This document shows, one piece after another, positions 8,493 through 16,258 of a stretch of 64,000 bases of DNA. The notes under the pieces are model-generated. The model was not told the origin of the DNA, did no database searches, and worked only from the letters and a program-made list of their open reading frames with translations. The position numbers were made by a program, and so were the translations under genes. Each line of letters starts with the position of its first letter. The first letter of the stretch is position 1. The stretch covers positions 1,889,501-1,953,500 of the forward strand of contig CP116227.1 of assembly GCA_038184435.1 (NCBI GenBank). Reading direction: 5' to 3'. Source of the stretch: Nocardioides alkalitolerans (GTDB lineage: Bacteria; Actinomycetota; Actinomycetes; Propionibacteriales; Nocardioidaceae).

Positions 8493-8617
8493 ATCCCCGG
8501 GGTCGTCGACGCCCGGGCCTACCGATGGTGGCGCCCGAGATGTGCGGCTGCGACAGGCCTCGCGCGACCCCGGCCGCACCAGGCGCACAGTTCCGCTCCC
8601 ACCCGCGCCCACCCGCC

Positions 8618-8665
8618 GGACGTCATGCGCCGCGGCGGCCCGGGGCACCGGGCCGCATGACGTCC
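8618..8665. repeat. 48-bp palindromic repeat, copy 1
   Basis: Perfect 12-bp arms GGACGTCATGCG (8618-8629) and CGCATGACGTCC (8654-8665) enclose a second inner stem of GCCCGG/CCGGGC. A second element of the same length and arm sequence occurs at 20821-20868. Both lie just beyond the 3' ends of genes. The 435-bp gap 8292-8726 holds this repeat, a terminator and the rplY promoter and leader, with no credible gene. Confidence 0.75.
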
Positions 8666-8726
8666 CGGGACACGCACCGCGCCGGGCCAGGTCGGGGCCG
8701 ACGGGGCAGGCGCCGCGCCGTACCCC

Positions 8727-10763
8727 TCAGCGACTGACCGTCACCACGGCCGGCGCGCTCTCGAGGGCACCGAGGACGGCCGACACCTCGCAGCGGGCGG
8801 AGGGCTGCTCGGCGAGCAGCCCGCCCGACGCCTGGGGCGTGAGCGCGGCGCAGGCTCGCAGGGTCGGGGGTCCGCCGCCGAGCTGGCGTGCGGCGTCGGT
8901 GAGGGAGGCCGTGCCGGTGGCGCCGCTGTCGTAGACGGGCTCCGCGCCCCCCGCGAACACGACGTCCACGAGCACGTCGACCGACTCGCCCTGGGTCACC
9001 GCCCCGCGGTCCACGCGCAGCTCGATCCCGCGGGTCTGCTGCAACGGGAACGCCAGCCGGTTGTTCGACGCGTCGGCGAGCGCGGCGTCGAGGTCCGCGC
9101 GGGCCTCCTCCTCCCACCGCTGCAGGGCGTCCTCCTCGGTGCCGAGGTCGAGCTCGATCTCCGCCGCGACCGTGGTCTGCGACCCGCTGAGCGGCACCTG
9201 CACCCGCCAGGCGCACGGCTGCTGCACCCCGGCGTCGGTGGGCGCGAGATCGGCCTCCACACCGGGATCCCAGGTCACGCCCGCGCGCGGGCACCCGCCG
9301 GACGCGGCCGCCGGGAGGAAGGTCAGCAGGGTCACCGCGTCCCGCGACTCCCCCGGCCGGGTCGGCAGCGTCACCGTGAGCTCGACGTCGACGGTGCGGT
9401 TCTGGGGGTCGTACGACGCGGCGCGGCTCGTCGTGAGGCCGCTGGGGTACGACGCGGGTGGCGACTGCTCCCGCTGGACGGGCAGCGCGGTGCGGGCCTC
9501 TGTGCCGGCGCCCGGGTCGGGATCGCCGCCGCCGCGCACGATCTGGAGGACCAGCCCCGCGACGACGACCAGGGAGACGGCCACGACCAGCACGAGGGCC
9601 CAGGTCGGCACCCGGGACCCGGCCGCGTGGGCGCGACGCCCGGCCGTCGGCTCCGCCGGGGGCGGAGGGCCAGCGGTCGGCGGAACCGGAGGAGCCGGAG
9701 GAGCCGGAGGAGCCGCGGCCGGAGCAGACGCAGACGCAGCCTCCGGCACCGCAGCAGCCGCCGCCGCGGGCACCGGCCCCGGCAGCACCGGCCGCAGCTC
9801 GGTGCCGCCGGTGGGGACCCCGCGCCCGTCGTCGACGACGGCCGGGCCGACGTGGTGCCGCACGACGGTGCGCTGCGCGGTGTTCCACGACACCGGTTCG
9901 GACTGGGCGGGCAGCGCGGGGGCGTCGAGCGCGTCGTCCGGGAGGTCGCGGAGCGCCTGGGCGGTCGCGGCGGCCGACAGTCGGGTGGCGGGGTCCTTGG
10001 CGAGGGTGATGGCCAGGACGGTCCACAGCAGCGGGTGGACGGGGAGCGCGGGGGGCTCGACCGTGACGTGGCGGTTGCCGATCGTGTGCACGGTGCCCTT
10101 GCCGGCGAACGGCGTACGGCCCGCGAGGAGCTCGTAGAGCAGCACGCCCGCGGCGTACACGTCGGAGGCGGGGCTGAACCGGCCGTACTGGAACAGCTCC
10201 GGCGGCATGTAGCCCGGGGTGCCGATGAGCCCCGTGGCCTGCACCGTCGACTCCTGCGCGAGCCGGGCGATGCCGAAGTCGGAGAGCCGCACGCCGCTGC
10301 CGTCGCCGGGCACGCCGCCCTCGAGGAGGACGTTGTCGGGCTTGATGTCGCGGTGCAGGAAATTGGCGGCGTGGGCGGCGGCGAGCGCGTCCAGCACGGC
10401 GCACGTGACGAGCACGGCCTCGCGGGCGGGCAGCGTGCCGACCTCGCGGAGGTGACGCCGCAGGTCGCGACCCTCGACGAGGTCCATGACGATCGCCAGG
10501 TCCGTGCCCTCGACCACGAGATCGCGCACCTGCACGATCCGGGGGTGCTTCAGGTTGAGCAGGATCGAGCGCTCCTGGATGAAGCGTCCGACGATGTCCG
10601 CGTCGTACACGTAGGTCTCGCGCAGCAGCTTCGCCGCGACGTGCTCCCCCGACGTGCGGTCGACGGCACGCCACACTTCGCCCATGGCTCCCGCGCCGAG
10701 CCGTTCGCGCAGCTCGTAGCGGCTGCCCAGAGCCCGCGGGCTCCCCTCCTCCACCGGGGTCAC
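8727..10763 (-). CDS. transmembrane Ser/Thr protein kinase (Hanks type, no PASTA domains)
   Basis: 678 aa from GTG 10763, which overlaps the upstream stop codon by 4 bp. The kinase domain spans residues 15-275 with LGAGAMGEV (P-loop), AAK (Lys 45), HRDIKPDN (catalytic loop, about 137-144), SDFGIA (about 161) and a PPE instead of APE. A Pro/Ala-rich linker (300-385) leads to one membrane helix at 386-408, then a 270-aa extracellular domain without PASTA repeats. That domain has paired cysteines and beta-rich stretches, and I do not recognise it. It is the last gene of a coupled trio with a binding-protein-like lipoprotein and a secreted coiled-coil protein, so it may signal occupancy of those partners. 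Confidence 0.93.
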   Translation of the reverse strand: MTPVEEGSPRALGSRYELRERLGAGAMGEVWRAVDRTSGEHVAAKLLRETYVYDADIVGRFIQERSILLNLKHPRIVQVRDLVVEGTDLAIVMDLVEGRDLRRHLREVGTLPAREAVLVTCAVLDALAAAHAANFLHRDIKPDNVLLEGGVPGDGSGVRLSDFGIARLAQESTVQATGLIGTPGYMPPELFQYGRFSPASDVYAAGVLLYELLAGRTPFAGKGTVHTIGNRHVTVEPPALPVHPLLWTVLAITLAKDPATRLSAAATAQALRDLPDDALDAPALPAQSEPVSWNTAQRTVVRHHVGPAVVDDGRGVPTGGTELRPVLPGPVPAAAAAAVPEAASASAPAAAPPAPPAPPVPPTAGPPPPAEPTAGRRAHAAGSRVPTWALVLVVAVSLVVVAGLVLQIVRGGGDPDPGAGTEARTALPVQREQSPPASYPSGLTTSRAASYDPQNRTVDVELTVTLPTRPGESRDAVTLLTFLPAAASGGCPRAGVTWDPGVEADLAPTDAGVQQPCAWRVQVPLSGSQTTVAAEIELDLGTEEDALQRWEEEARADLDAALADASNNRLAFPLQQTRGIELRVDRGAVTQGESVDVLVDVVFAGGAEPVYDSGATGTASLTDAARQLGGGPPTLRACAALTPQASGGLLAEQPSARCEVSAVLGALESAPAVVTVSR

Positions 10764-12064
10764 GCCCCCGTGGGGACGGCGAGCCAGTACAGTCGCTGGG
10801 CCTCGGGGGCTCCGGTGGCGACGACGCTGCGCACCCCCGGGTCCTGGGTCGTGGACGTCAGGGCCACCACGGCGTCGTCGGGCAGCGCCTGCTGCGTGGC
10901 GAACGACAGGGCCGGGCCGGCCAGGCCGTCCCCCGCATCGAGCGCGAGCGCGGGCAGCGCCGCGGCGACGTCGCCGGGGTCGCTGCTGCCGGCGGACTCG
11001 ACGGCGCGCACGAGGGCGACCACCGCGTCGTGGCTGGCGAGGTCGGCGTCGCCGCCGTTGACGTCGAACGGGCGGCCGAGCACGTCCACCGCGTCGGCGT
11101 CGGCGGTCAGCGAGCGGAGCGCGGCGAAGTACGCCGCAGCGCTGTCCCCCGCCGTCCCATCGGCCAGCGTCGTGGCGTCGCCGGCGTCGGGTCCCGCGGT
11201 GAGGAACGGGGCGGAGAGCACGCCGCCGCTGTCGGCGAGCACGTCGGCGAAGACCGGGCTCAACGCGTCGGGCGTGAGCACGACGGGCACGTCGGCCACC
11301 GTCTGGATGCCCTGGACGAACCGGGCCTGGTCGGCCGCGGCGCCCGCCAGCACGACGCTGTCGATCGCCCGCTCGTCCACGGCGTCCGCGACCGCGGTGA
11401 CCGCGGCGCCCACGCCGTCCGCCCCGAAGGTGGCGGCGCGGGCGCCCTCCACCTCGGGCTGCTCCGCGGTGCCGATGGTGAGCACGAGGGGACGCGACGC
11501 CGCGACGGCGGCGAGGGCATCGGTCATCCCCTCGTCGACCGCGGCCGACGACGGCGCCGTGCTCCAGGTCGTCCCGGGCAGCCCGCTCCCGACGAGGTAC
11601 GGCGCGACGACCGGCACCCCGGCCTCGGCGGCCCGCTCGAGCGCGGCGCTCGTGTGGGCGCCGGCCGTGCCGAGGACGATCCCGCTGACCCCGGCGTCGA
11701 CGAGCTCGTCGACGACGGCGACCGCACCCTCGGCGGTGCCGCGGTCGTCGCGCCCCAGGACCTCGACGTCGACACCGCCGTCCGCCAGGCGACGCTGGGC
11801 CACCATCGCGCCCTGCGCGAGCGGGAGCACGTCGGTGCCCTCCGCGCCGGAGCCCACCGAGCTGACCACGACGCCGATGCGCACCGGTCCGTCCACGGCG
11901 GCCTCGAGCGTGACCTGGGCGGGCGGCACGGGCTCGACCTCGGTCGCGTCGTCGTCGCGCTCGTCCTCGTCGTCGCTGCAGGCCGCCAGCGGCAGCACGA
12001 GCAGCGTGGCCGCGAGCGCGGCCACGGCCCGGCGGTGCACCGGTCCGGACCCCACGGACCTCAC
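10760..12064 (-). CDS. LivK/type 1 periplasmic-binding-fold lipoprotein
   Basis: 434 aa from GTG 12064 (GTGA overlap with the upstream stop). The signal peptide ends in a lipobox, LPLAAC, with Cys 29 as the lipidation site, followed by an acidic linker. The rest resembles type 1 periplasmic binding proteins of the branched-chain amino-acid/receptor family: IGVVVSSVGSGAEG near the start, GIVLGTAGAHTSAALERAA and VVAPYLVGSGLPG in the first lobe, and alternating beta-alpha units throughout. No permease or ATPase gene is nearby, so a sensory rather than transport role is likely. It sits between a secreted coiled-coil gene and a membrane kinase, both translationally coupled to it. Confidence 0.82.
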   Translation of the reverse strand: MRSVGSGPVHRRAVAALAATLLVLPLAACSDDEDERDDDATEVEPVPPAQVTLEAAVDGPVRIGVVVSSVGSGAEGTDVLPLAQGAMVAQRRLADGGVDVEVLGRDDRGTAEGAVAVVDELVDAGVSGIVLGTAGAHTSAALERAAEAGVPVVAPYLVGSGLPGTTWSTAPSSAAVDEGMTDALAAVAASRPLVLTIGTAEQPEVEGARAATFGADGVGAAVTAVADAVDERAIDSVVLAGAAADQARFVQGIQTVADVPVVLTPDALSPVFADVLADSGGVLSAPFLTAGPDAGDATTLADGTAGDSAAAYFAALRSLTADADAVDVLGRPFDVNGGDADLASHDAVVALVRAVESAGSSDPGDVAAALPALALDAGDGLAGPALSFATQQALPDDAVVALTSTTQDPGVRSVVATGAPEAQRLYWLAVPTGA

Positions 12065-14925
12065 TGCGGCACCACGTGGAGGGTGTAGACGGTGAGCACG
12101 CTGCCGTCGGCGTCGACGCCGCCGGTGTTGAGCTCCTCCTGCCGGTCGACCCCCAGCTCGAACTGCCGCTGCTGACGCGCCACGTCGCGCAGGTCGAGGC
12201 GCCGCACGGCGGCGAACCCGGTCGTGCTGCCGAGCTCCTCGAAGACCGTGCGCTGCGACTGGCCCGCCGACGTGGCGTTCGACGAGAGCGCACCGAGGAT
12301 GCCGCGGCCGGAGTCGGCCGAGCCGAACTGCCGCAGCGCCTCGTCGAGCGAGGCGACGAGGGCGGTGCTGGTGCCCCCGAGGTCGACACCGGTGGCCCCC
12401 ATGTCGGCCACCAGGGCGTCGCCCGCGGCGCCGAGCCGGCCCTGCAGCAGCTCCGCCGCACCGGTCAGTCGCCGGTCGGCACGGCCCTCGAGGTTGCCCG
12501 CGACCTGCGACCCCCAGTCCTCCACGGCACCGCCGTCGGTCTCCAGGCCCGCGGCGTACCGCGCGATGAAGTCCTGCAGCAGGCCGTCCACCGACTCCTG
12601 GGCGTCCGCGAGGTCGAGCAGGTTCCCGTCGAGGTCGCCCCCGACCGCGGTGAGGGCGTCGTCCGCGGCCTCGAAGTAGTCCCCGACGTCCTGCGTCAGC
12701 GCCAGGTTCTGGCAGTCGAGCGCGGCCCACGCCGCGGCCAGCAGGTCGAGCGCGGTCGAGCCCGCCGACGTGCCGGGCTCGGGCAGGGTGGCGCAGTCCG
12801 TCGTCGGTGCCGTGGCGCCGATGCCGCCGGCGGTGCGTGCGGCGTCGATCTCGGTCTGGAGGGCGGTCACCGCGGCGACGACGTCGTCGTCGCCGTCCGT
12901 GCCCGCCACGAGCGCCTCGTCGACGGCGTCGAGCGCATCGGCGAGCAGGCCGACCTGCTCGTTGATGCCCGCGAGGGCACCGGGCACGTCGACCTCGACG
13001 AGGCCACGCACCTCCGTCCACGCGGCCGCCAGCTCCGCGAGCCGGGTCTCGAGGACTGAGGTCCCCTCGGGCGTCGCCGGGCAGAGGTCGAGGCCCGTGA
13101 CGCCGCCGAGCACCTCGTCGAGGAGGCCGCCGACACCGCCGCCCGGAGTCCAGGTGCCCTCCCAGAGCGGCGCGCAGACCACCCCGAGGAGGTCGTCGAT
13201 GCCGGAGCCGAGCGACGCGAGCGTGCTCGGCACGGTGCCGTCGCCGTCGAGCTGCTCGGTGGCGATCTGCTGGATCGTGCTCACGCTGCCGGCCAGCGCC
13301 CCGCCGTCCGCGACGAGCGCCTGGAGGTCGACCAGCTCGCCCCGCAGCGCTGCGAGGGCTGCGGCGAGCTGCGTGCGCAGCTCCTCCACCTCGGTCGTGA
13401 CGCCGGCGGTGCTGAGGGCGGTGAGCAGACCGTTGAGCGCGGCGACGGCGTCCTGCACGTCGCCGAGCTCGGTCGCGACGTCGCCGAACCCGGCAGGACG
13501 CACCTCGCCCGCGAGGTCGGTGGCGAGGGTCGCGAGCTCCGCGGCGGTGCCCTCGAGGGCGTCTCCGGTGGCCGCGAGCTGACAGGTGACGGAGCGTGGC
13601 GTGCCGGCGGCCACCTGCGCCGGGGTCGGGCAGCTCGTGGCCGGCGACTCGGCCTCCGCCCGCGTGCCCACGAGGGCGGTGAGCGCCTCGGTGGTGACGG
13701 CCGCGCACTCCCCCGACGCGTCGGCGTACGCCGCGAGCAGCGCCCCGACGGAGGCGAAGAGGTCGCGGAGGGTCGCGTCGCCGCCGGCGGCCAGCGAGGC
13801 GTCGACGGCGCAGCTGCCGGCCACGGGACGCACCGTGATGAGCTCCCGCGGCGCGACGCCGGCCGGGCCGACGAGCGCGCCCAGGTCGCCGAGCGCCGTG
13901 TCGAGGTCGATCGCGCCGGAGCGGCCCGCGGCCTCGAGGGTGCGGTCGATCTCGGCGCTCTTGGTGCCGAGGTCGGCGACGATGGTCTCGATCTGCGCGG
14001 GGATGTCGCCGCGGGAGCCCTGCAGCTGGCCGACGGCCTCGGCGCCGACGCCGCTCGCGGTGCTCTCCAGGTCGGCGCGGATGTCGGTGAGCACCGTGCT
14101 CGCGCCGGTCAGCACCTGGTTCACCGCGTCGATGGTCGTGATCGTGTCCTGCTGGAGACGCCGGGCGCTGCCGGCGCGGTCGACGAACGCCGCCTGCACC
14201 AGGCCGTCGATCGACGGGTCGCTCACGAGGCCGGGCTGCACGCTGAGGTCGAAGGTCGGCGGCGCGAAGTCCTGGGCCTCGAGCACGAGTCGGAAGGTCG
14301 CGGTCGTCGCGAGACGCGGCGGGGCGAGCATGGCGGCCCACTGCACGACCGGTGCGCCGTCCGCAGCCCGCCCGAGCACGCCGTTGGTCACGTCCTCCCC
14401 GTCGGCGGCCGCGGTGACGACACGGGTGTCCTCGTCGAGGGCCACGCCCCCGACCACGGTGAGCGGGCTGCCGACGAGGGCGACCTCGTCGTACTGGCGG
14501 CCCTCCGAGGAGTACGCCACCTGCGTGGGACGCACCGTCGTGTTCTGCACGGTGACGTCGATGGTGACGGGCCCGTCGTGCCCGGCGAGGTCCGCCAGGT
14601 CGGTGCCCGAGCGGCCGTCCGCCCGGTAGGCGGTCAGCACGCGCACCGGCAGGTCGGCGTCGGCGGGGTCGACGGACTCCTTCGTCGTCGTCACGTCGCC
14701 GTCGCCACGGTCGGTGACGAGGCGGTTCGACACCCCGGCCACGCCCCCGTCGCCGGTGAGGGTCACGTCGATGCTGCGGAGGCTGCGCGGCTCGTCCGCG
14801 GACGCCGTCTGCGGCGCCGACACGAGACCGGCGGCCAGCAGGGCCACCGAGCCGAGGAGGGCGACCCGTCGCACGGCGGGCGTGACGAGGCGACCGCGCG
14901 ACGGCGCGCGATGCGTGGGTGCCAT
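12061..14925 (-). CDS. large secreted coiled-coil protein, function unknown
   Basis: 954 aa with an N-terminal signal peptide (hydrophobic residues 20-38, probable cleavage after TASA near 43). Residues 45-230 are beta-rich with an adhesin- or sheath-like character. Residues 240-900 are mainly Ala/Leu/Asp/Glu-rich helices with heptad-like spacing and few prolines, suggesting long coiled coils. Several scattered cysteines (for example in the SCAVD, ECAAV, SCPTP and DCATL stretches) could form disulfides outside the cell. There is no C-terminal membrane helix or LPXTG signal. ATG 14925 has GGAGG 7 nt upstream. It is first in the operon with the binding-fold lipoprotein and kinase. I do not recognise a named family. 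Confidence 0.8.
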   Translation of the reverse strand: MAPTHRAPSRGRLVTPAVRRVALLGSVALLAAGLVSAPQTASADEPRSLRSIDVTLTGDGGVAGVSNRLVTDRGDGDVTTTKESVDPADADLPVRVLTAYRADGRSGTDLADLAGHDGPVTIDVTVQNTTVRPTQVAYSSEGRQYDEVALVGSPLTVVGGVALDEDTRVVTAAADGEDVTNGVLGRAADGAPVVQWAAMLAPPRLATTATFRLVLEAQDFAPPTFDLSVQPGLVSDPSIDGLVQAAFVDRAGSARRLQQDTITTIDAVNQVLTGASTVLTDIRADLESTASGVGAEAVGQLQGSRGDIPAQIETIVADLGTKSAEIDRTLEAAGRSGAIDLDTALGDLGALVGPAGVAPRELITVRPVAGSCAVDASLAAGGDATLRDLFASVGALLAAYADASGECAAVTTEALTALVGTRAEAESPATSCPTPAQVAAGTPRSVTCQLAATGDALEGTAAELATLATDLAGEVRPAGFGDVATELGDVQDAVAALNGLLTALSTAGVTTEVEELRTQLAAALAALRGELVDLQALVADGGALAGSVSTIQQIATEQLDGDGTVPSTLASLGSGIDDLLGVVCAPLWEGTWTPGGGVGGLLDEVLGGVTGLDLCPATPEGTSVLETRLAELAAAWTEVRGLVEVDVPGALAGINEQVGLLADALDAVDEALVAGTDGDDDVVAAVTALQTEIDAARTAGGIGATAPTTDCATLPEPGTSAGSTALDLLAAAWAALDCQNLALTQDVGDYFEAADDALTAVGGDLDGNLLDLADAQESVDGLLQDFIARYAAGLETDGGAVEDWGSQVAGNLEGRADRRLTGAAELLQGRLGAAGDALVADMGATGVDLGGTSTALVASLDEALRQFGSADSGRGILGALSSNATSAGQSQRTVFEELGSTTGFAAVRRLDLRDVARQQRQFELGVDRQEELNTGGVDADGSVLTVYTLHVVPQ

Positions 14926-15046
14926 GCGGCAACCTCCGAGAGGCTCCGCCCCGGGCGGCGCTCCCCCCGGGGCCGTGGACGTGACGATGACCCCGGCAGC
15001 CTAGGACGACCACGGGGCGACGGGGGTACCTTCGCCCAAGTCGGAC

Positions 15047-15062
15047 AGTGGTCCAAACCACT
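15047..15062. promoter_or_regulatory. GntR/DasR-like operator, site 1
   Basis: AGTGGTCCAAACCACT: perfect 6-bp arms around a 4-nt centre. It matches the known DasR-responsive element (A-C/G-TGGTCTAGACCA-G/C-T) at 14 of 16 positions. It lies upstream of the coiled-coil/lipoprotein/kinase operon and just past the 3' end of prs. Confidence 0.6.
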
Positions 15063-15067
15063 CGGAC

Positions 15068-15083
15068 CCCGGTCTAGACCAGG
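15068..15083. promoter_or_regulatory. GntR/DasR-like operator, site 2
   Basis: Contains the perfect 10-bp palindrome GGTCTAGACC (15071-15080), the exact core of the DasR/HutC-type site; 13 of 16 positions fit the DasR consensus. Its centre is 21 bp, two helical turns, from the centre of site 1, so two dimers could bind the same DNA face. Confidence 0.6.
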
Positions 15084-15138
15084 GGTTCCTGGTCCGGGCC
15101 GGGGTCCGGGGCGGGTGGTGCCGCTGGGCCTGCCGCGC

Positions 15139-16122
15139 TCAGGCGTGGCCGTCGAACATCGACGTCACGGAGCCGTCCTCGAAGACCGCCTGGATGGCCT
15201 GCGCCAGCAGCGGCGCGATGGAGAGCACGGTGAGCTTGTCGAAGCTCTTCTCCTCCGCGAGCGGCAGCGTGTTGGTGAGGATGACCTCCACCGCCGGGCT
15301 GTTCTTCAGGCGCTCGGCGGCCGGGTCGGACAGGATGCCGTGGGTGGCCGCGATGATGACGGCCTTCGCGCCCTGCTCCATGAGGGCCTCGGCGGCCTTC
15401 ACGATCGTGCCACCGGTGTCGATCATGTCGTCGACCAGCACGCAGGTGCGGCCCTCGACCTCGCCGACGACGCGGTTCGCGACGCTCTCGTTGGGGCGGT
15501 CCGTGCGACGCGTCTTGTGGATGAACGCGAGCGGCACGCCGCCGAGACGGGCCGACCAGCGCTCGGCCACCTTGATGCGACCCGCGTCGGGCGACACGAC
15601 GGCGAGCTGGGACTCCGCGCCGTACTTGTCGCGGACGTAGTCCGCCAGGATCGGCAGCGCCATCAGGTGGTCGACGGGGCCGTCGAAGTAGCCCTGGATC
15701 TGGTCGGCGTGCAGGTCGACCGAGATGAGCCGGTCGGCGCCGGCCGTCTTGAAGAGGTCCGCCACGAGGCGGGCCGAGATGGGCTCGCGGCCCCGGTGCT
15801 TCTTGTCCTGGCGGCTGTAGCCGTAGAACGGCATGACCACGGTGATCCGCTTGGCCGAGGCGCGCTTGAGCGCGTCGACCATGATCAGGTGCTCCATGAT
15901 CCACTCGTTGATCGGCGCCGTGTGGCTCTGCAGCACGAAGGCGTCGCAGCCGCGCACCGACTCCTCGTAGCGCACGTACTTCTCCGAGTTGGCGAAGTCG
16001 TACATCGACGAGGGCACCAGGCCCGTGCCGACGAGCTCGGCGACCTCCTCGGCCAGCCGGGGGTGTGCCCGCCCGCTGAAGACCATGAGGTTCTTCTCGC
16101 CTGCCAGCTTCATTCCGCTCAC
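15139..16122 (-). CDS. prs: ribose-phosphate pyrophosphokinase (PRPP synthetase)
   Basis: 327 aa from GTG 16122, preceded by GGTAGGAG. Further upstream codons in the same frame lack a ribosome site and extend beyond the family start. It carries the class I Prs motifs: NLMVFSGRAHP at the N-terminus, SVDLHADQIQGYFD (PRPP synthase signature, about 130-145) and the PRPP-binding loop CVLVDDMIDTGGTI. It makes PRPP from ribose-5-phosphate and ATP for purine, pyrimidine, His, Trp and NAD synthesis. The upstream gene is glmU, 136 bp away in the same direction, the conserved actinobacterial glmU-prs order. Confidence 0.97.
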   Translation of the reverse strand: MSGMKLAGEKNLMVFSGRAHPRLAEEVAELVGTGLVPSSMYDFANSEKYVRYEESVRGCDAFVLQSHTAPINEWIMEHLIMVDALKRASAKRITVVMPFYGYSRQDKKHRGREPISARLVADLFKTAGADRLISVDLHADQIQGYFDGPVDHLMALPILADYVRDKYGAESQLAVVSPDAGRIKVAERWSARLGGVPLAFIHKTRRTDRPNESVANRVVGEVEGRTCVLVDDMIDTGGTIVKAAEALMEQGAKAVIIAATHGILSDPAAERLKNSPAVEVILTNTLPLAEEKSFDKLTVLSIAPLLAQAIQAVFEDGSVTSMFDGHA

Positions 16123-16258
16123 GCCGGATGCGCTCCTACCGCTCGATGCCGTCACGGCCGGCTTCCCTGCGTCGGCCCCGGCGATTCTCGCGCACCCCCG
16201 CGGCGACGCCAACTCAGGGTCGGCCCCGGCTCACACCGTGGGCACCTCAGCGGTCACC

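Noticed and set aside
8623..10674. Open frame of over 680 codons overlapping the kinase gene on the same strand
   Set aside because: Arg/Pro-rich translation with no motif; the kinase frame carries all catalytic motifs.
10760..15061. Single 1400-codon reading through the lipoprotein and coiled-coil region
   Set aside because: The first thousand residues are Arg/Gly shadow of the coiled-coil gene. The true lipoprotein starts at GTG 12064 with a signal peptide.
16123..16212. Upstream extension of prs to 16212
   Set aside because: No ribosome-binding site, and the extension is not part of the Prs fold. GTG 16122 has GGTAGGAG before it.
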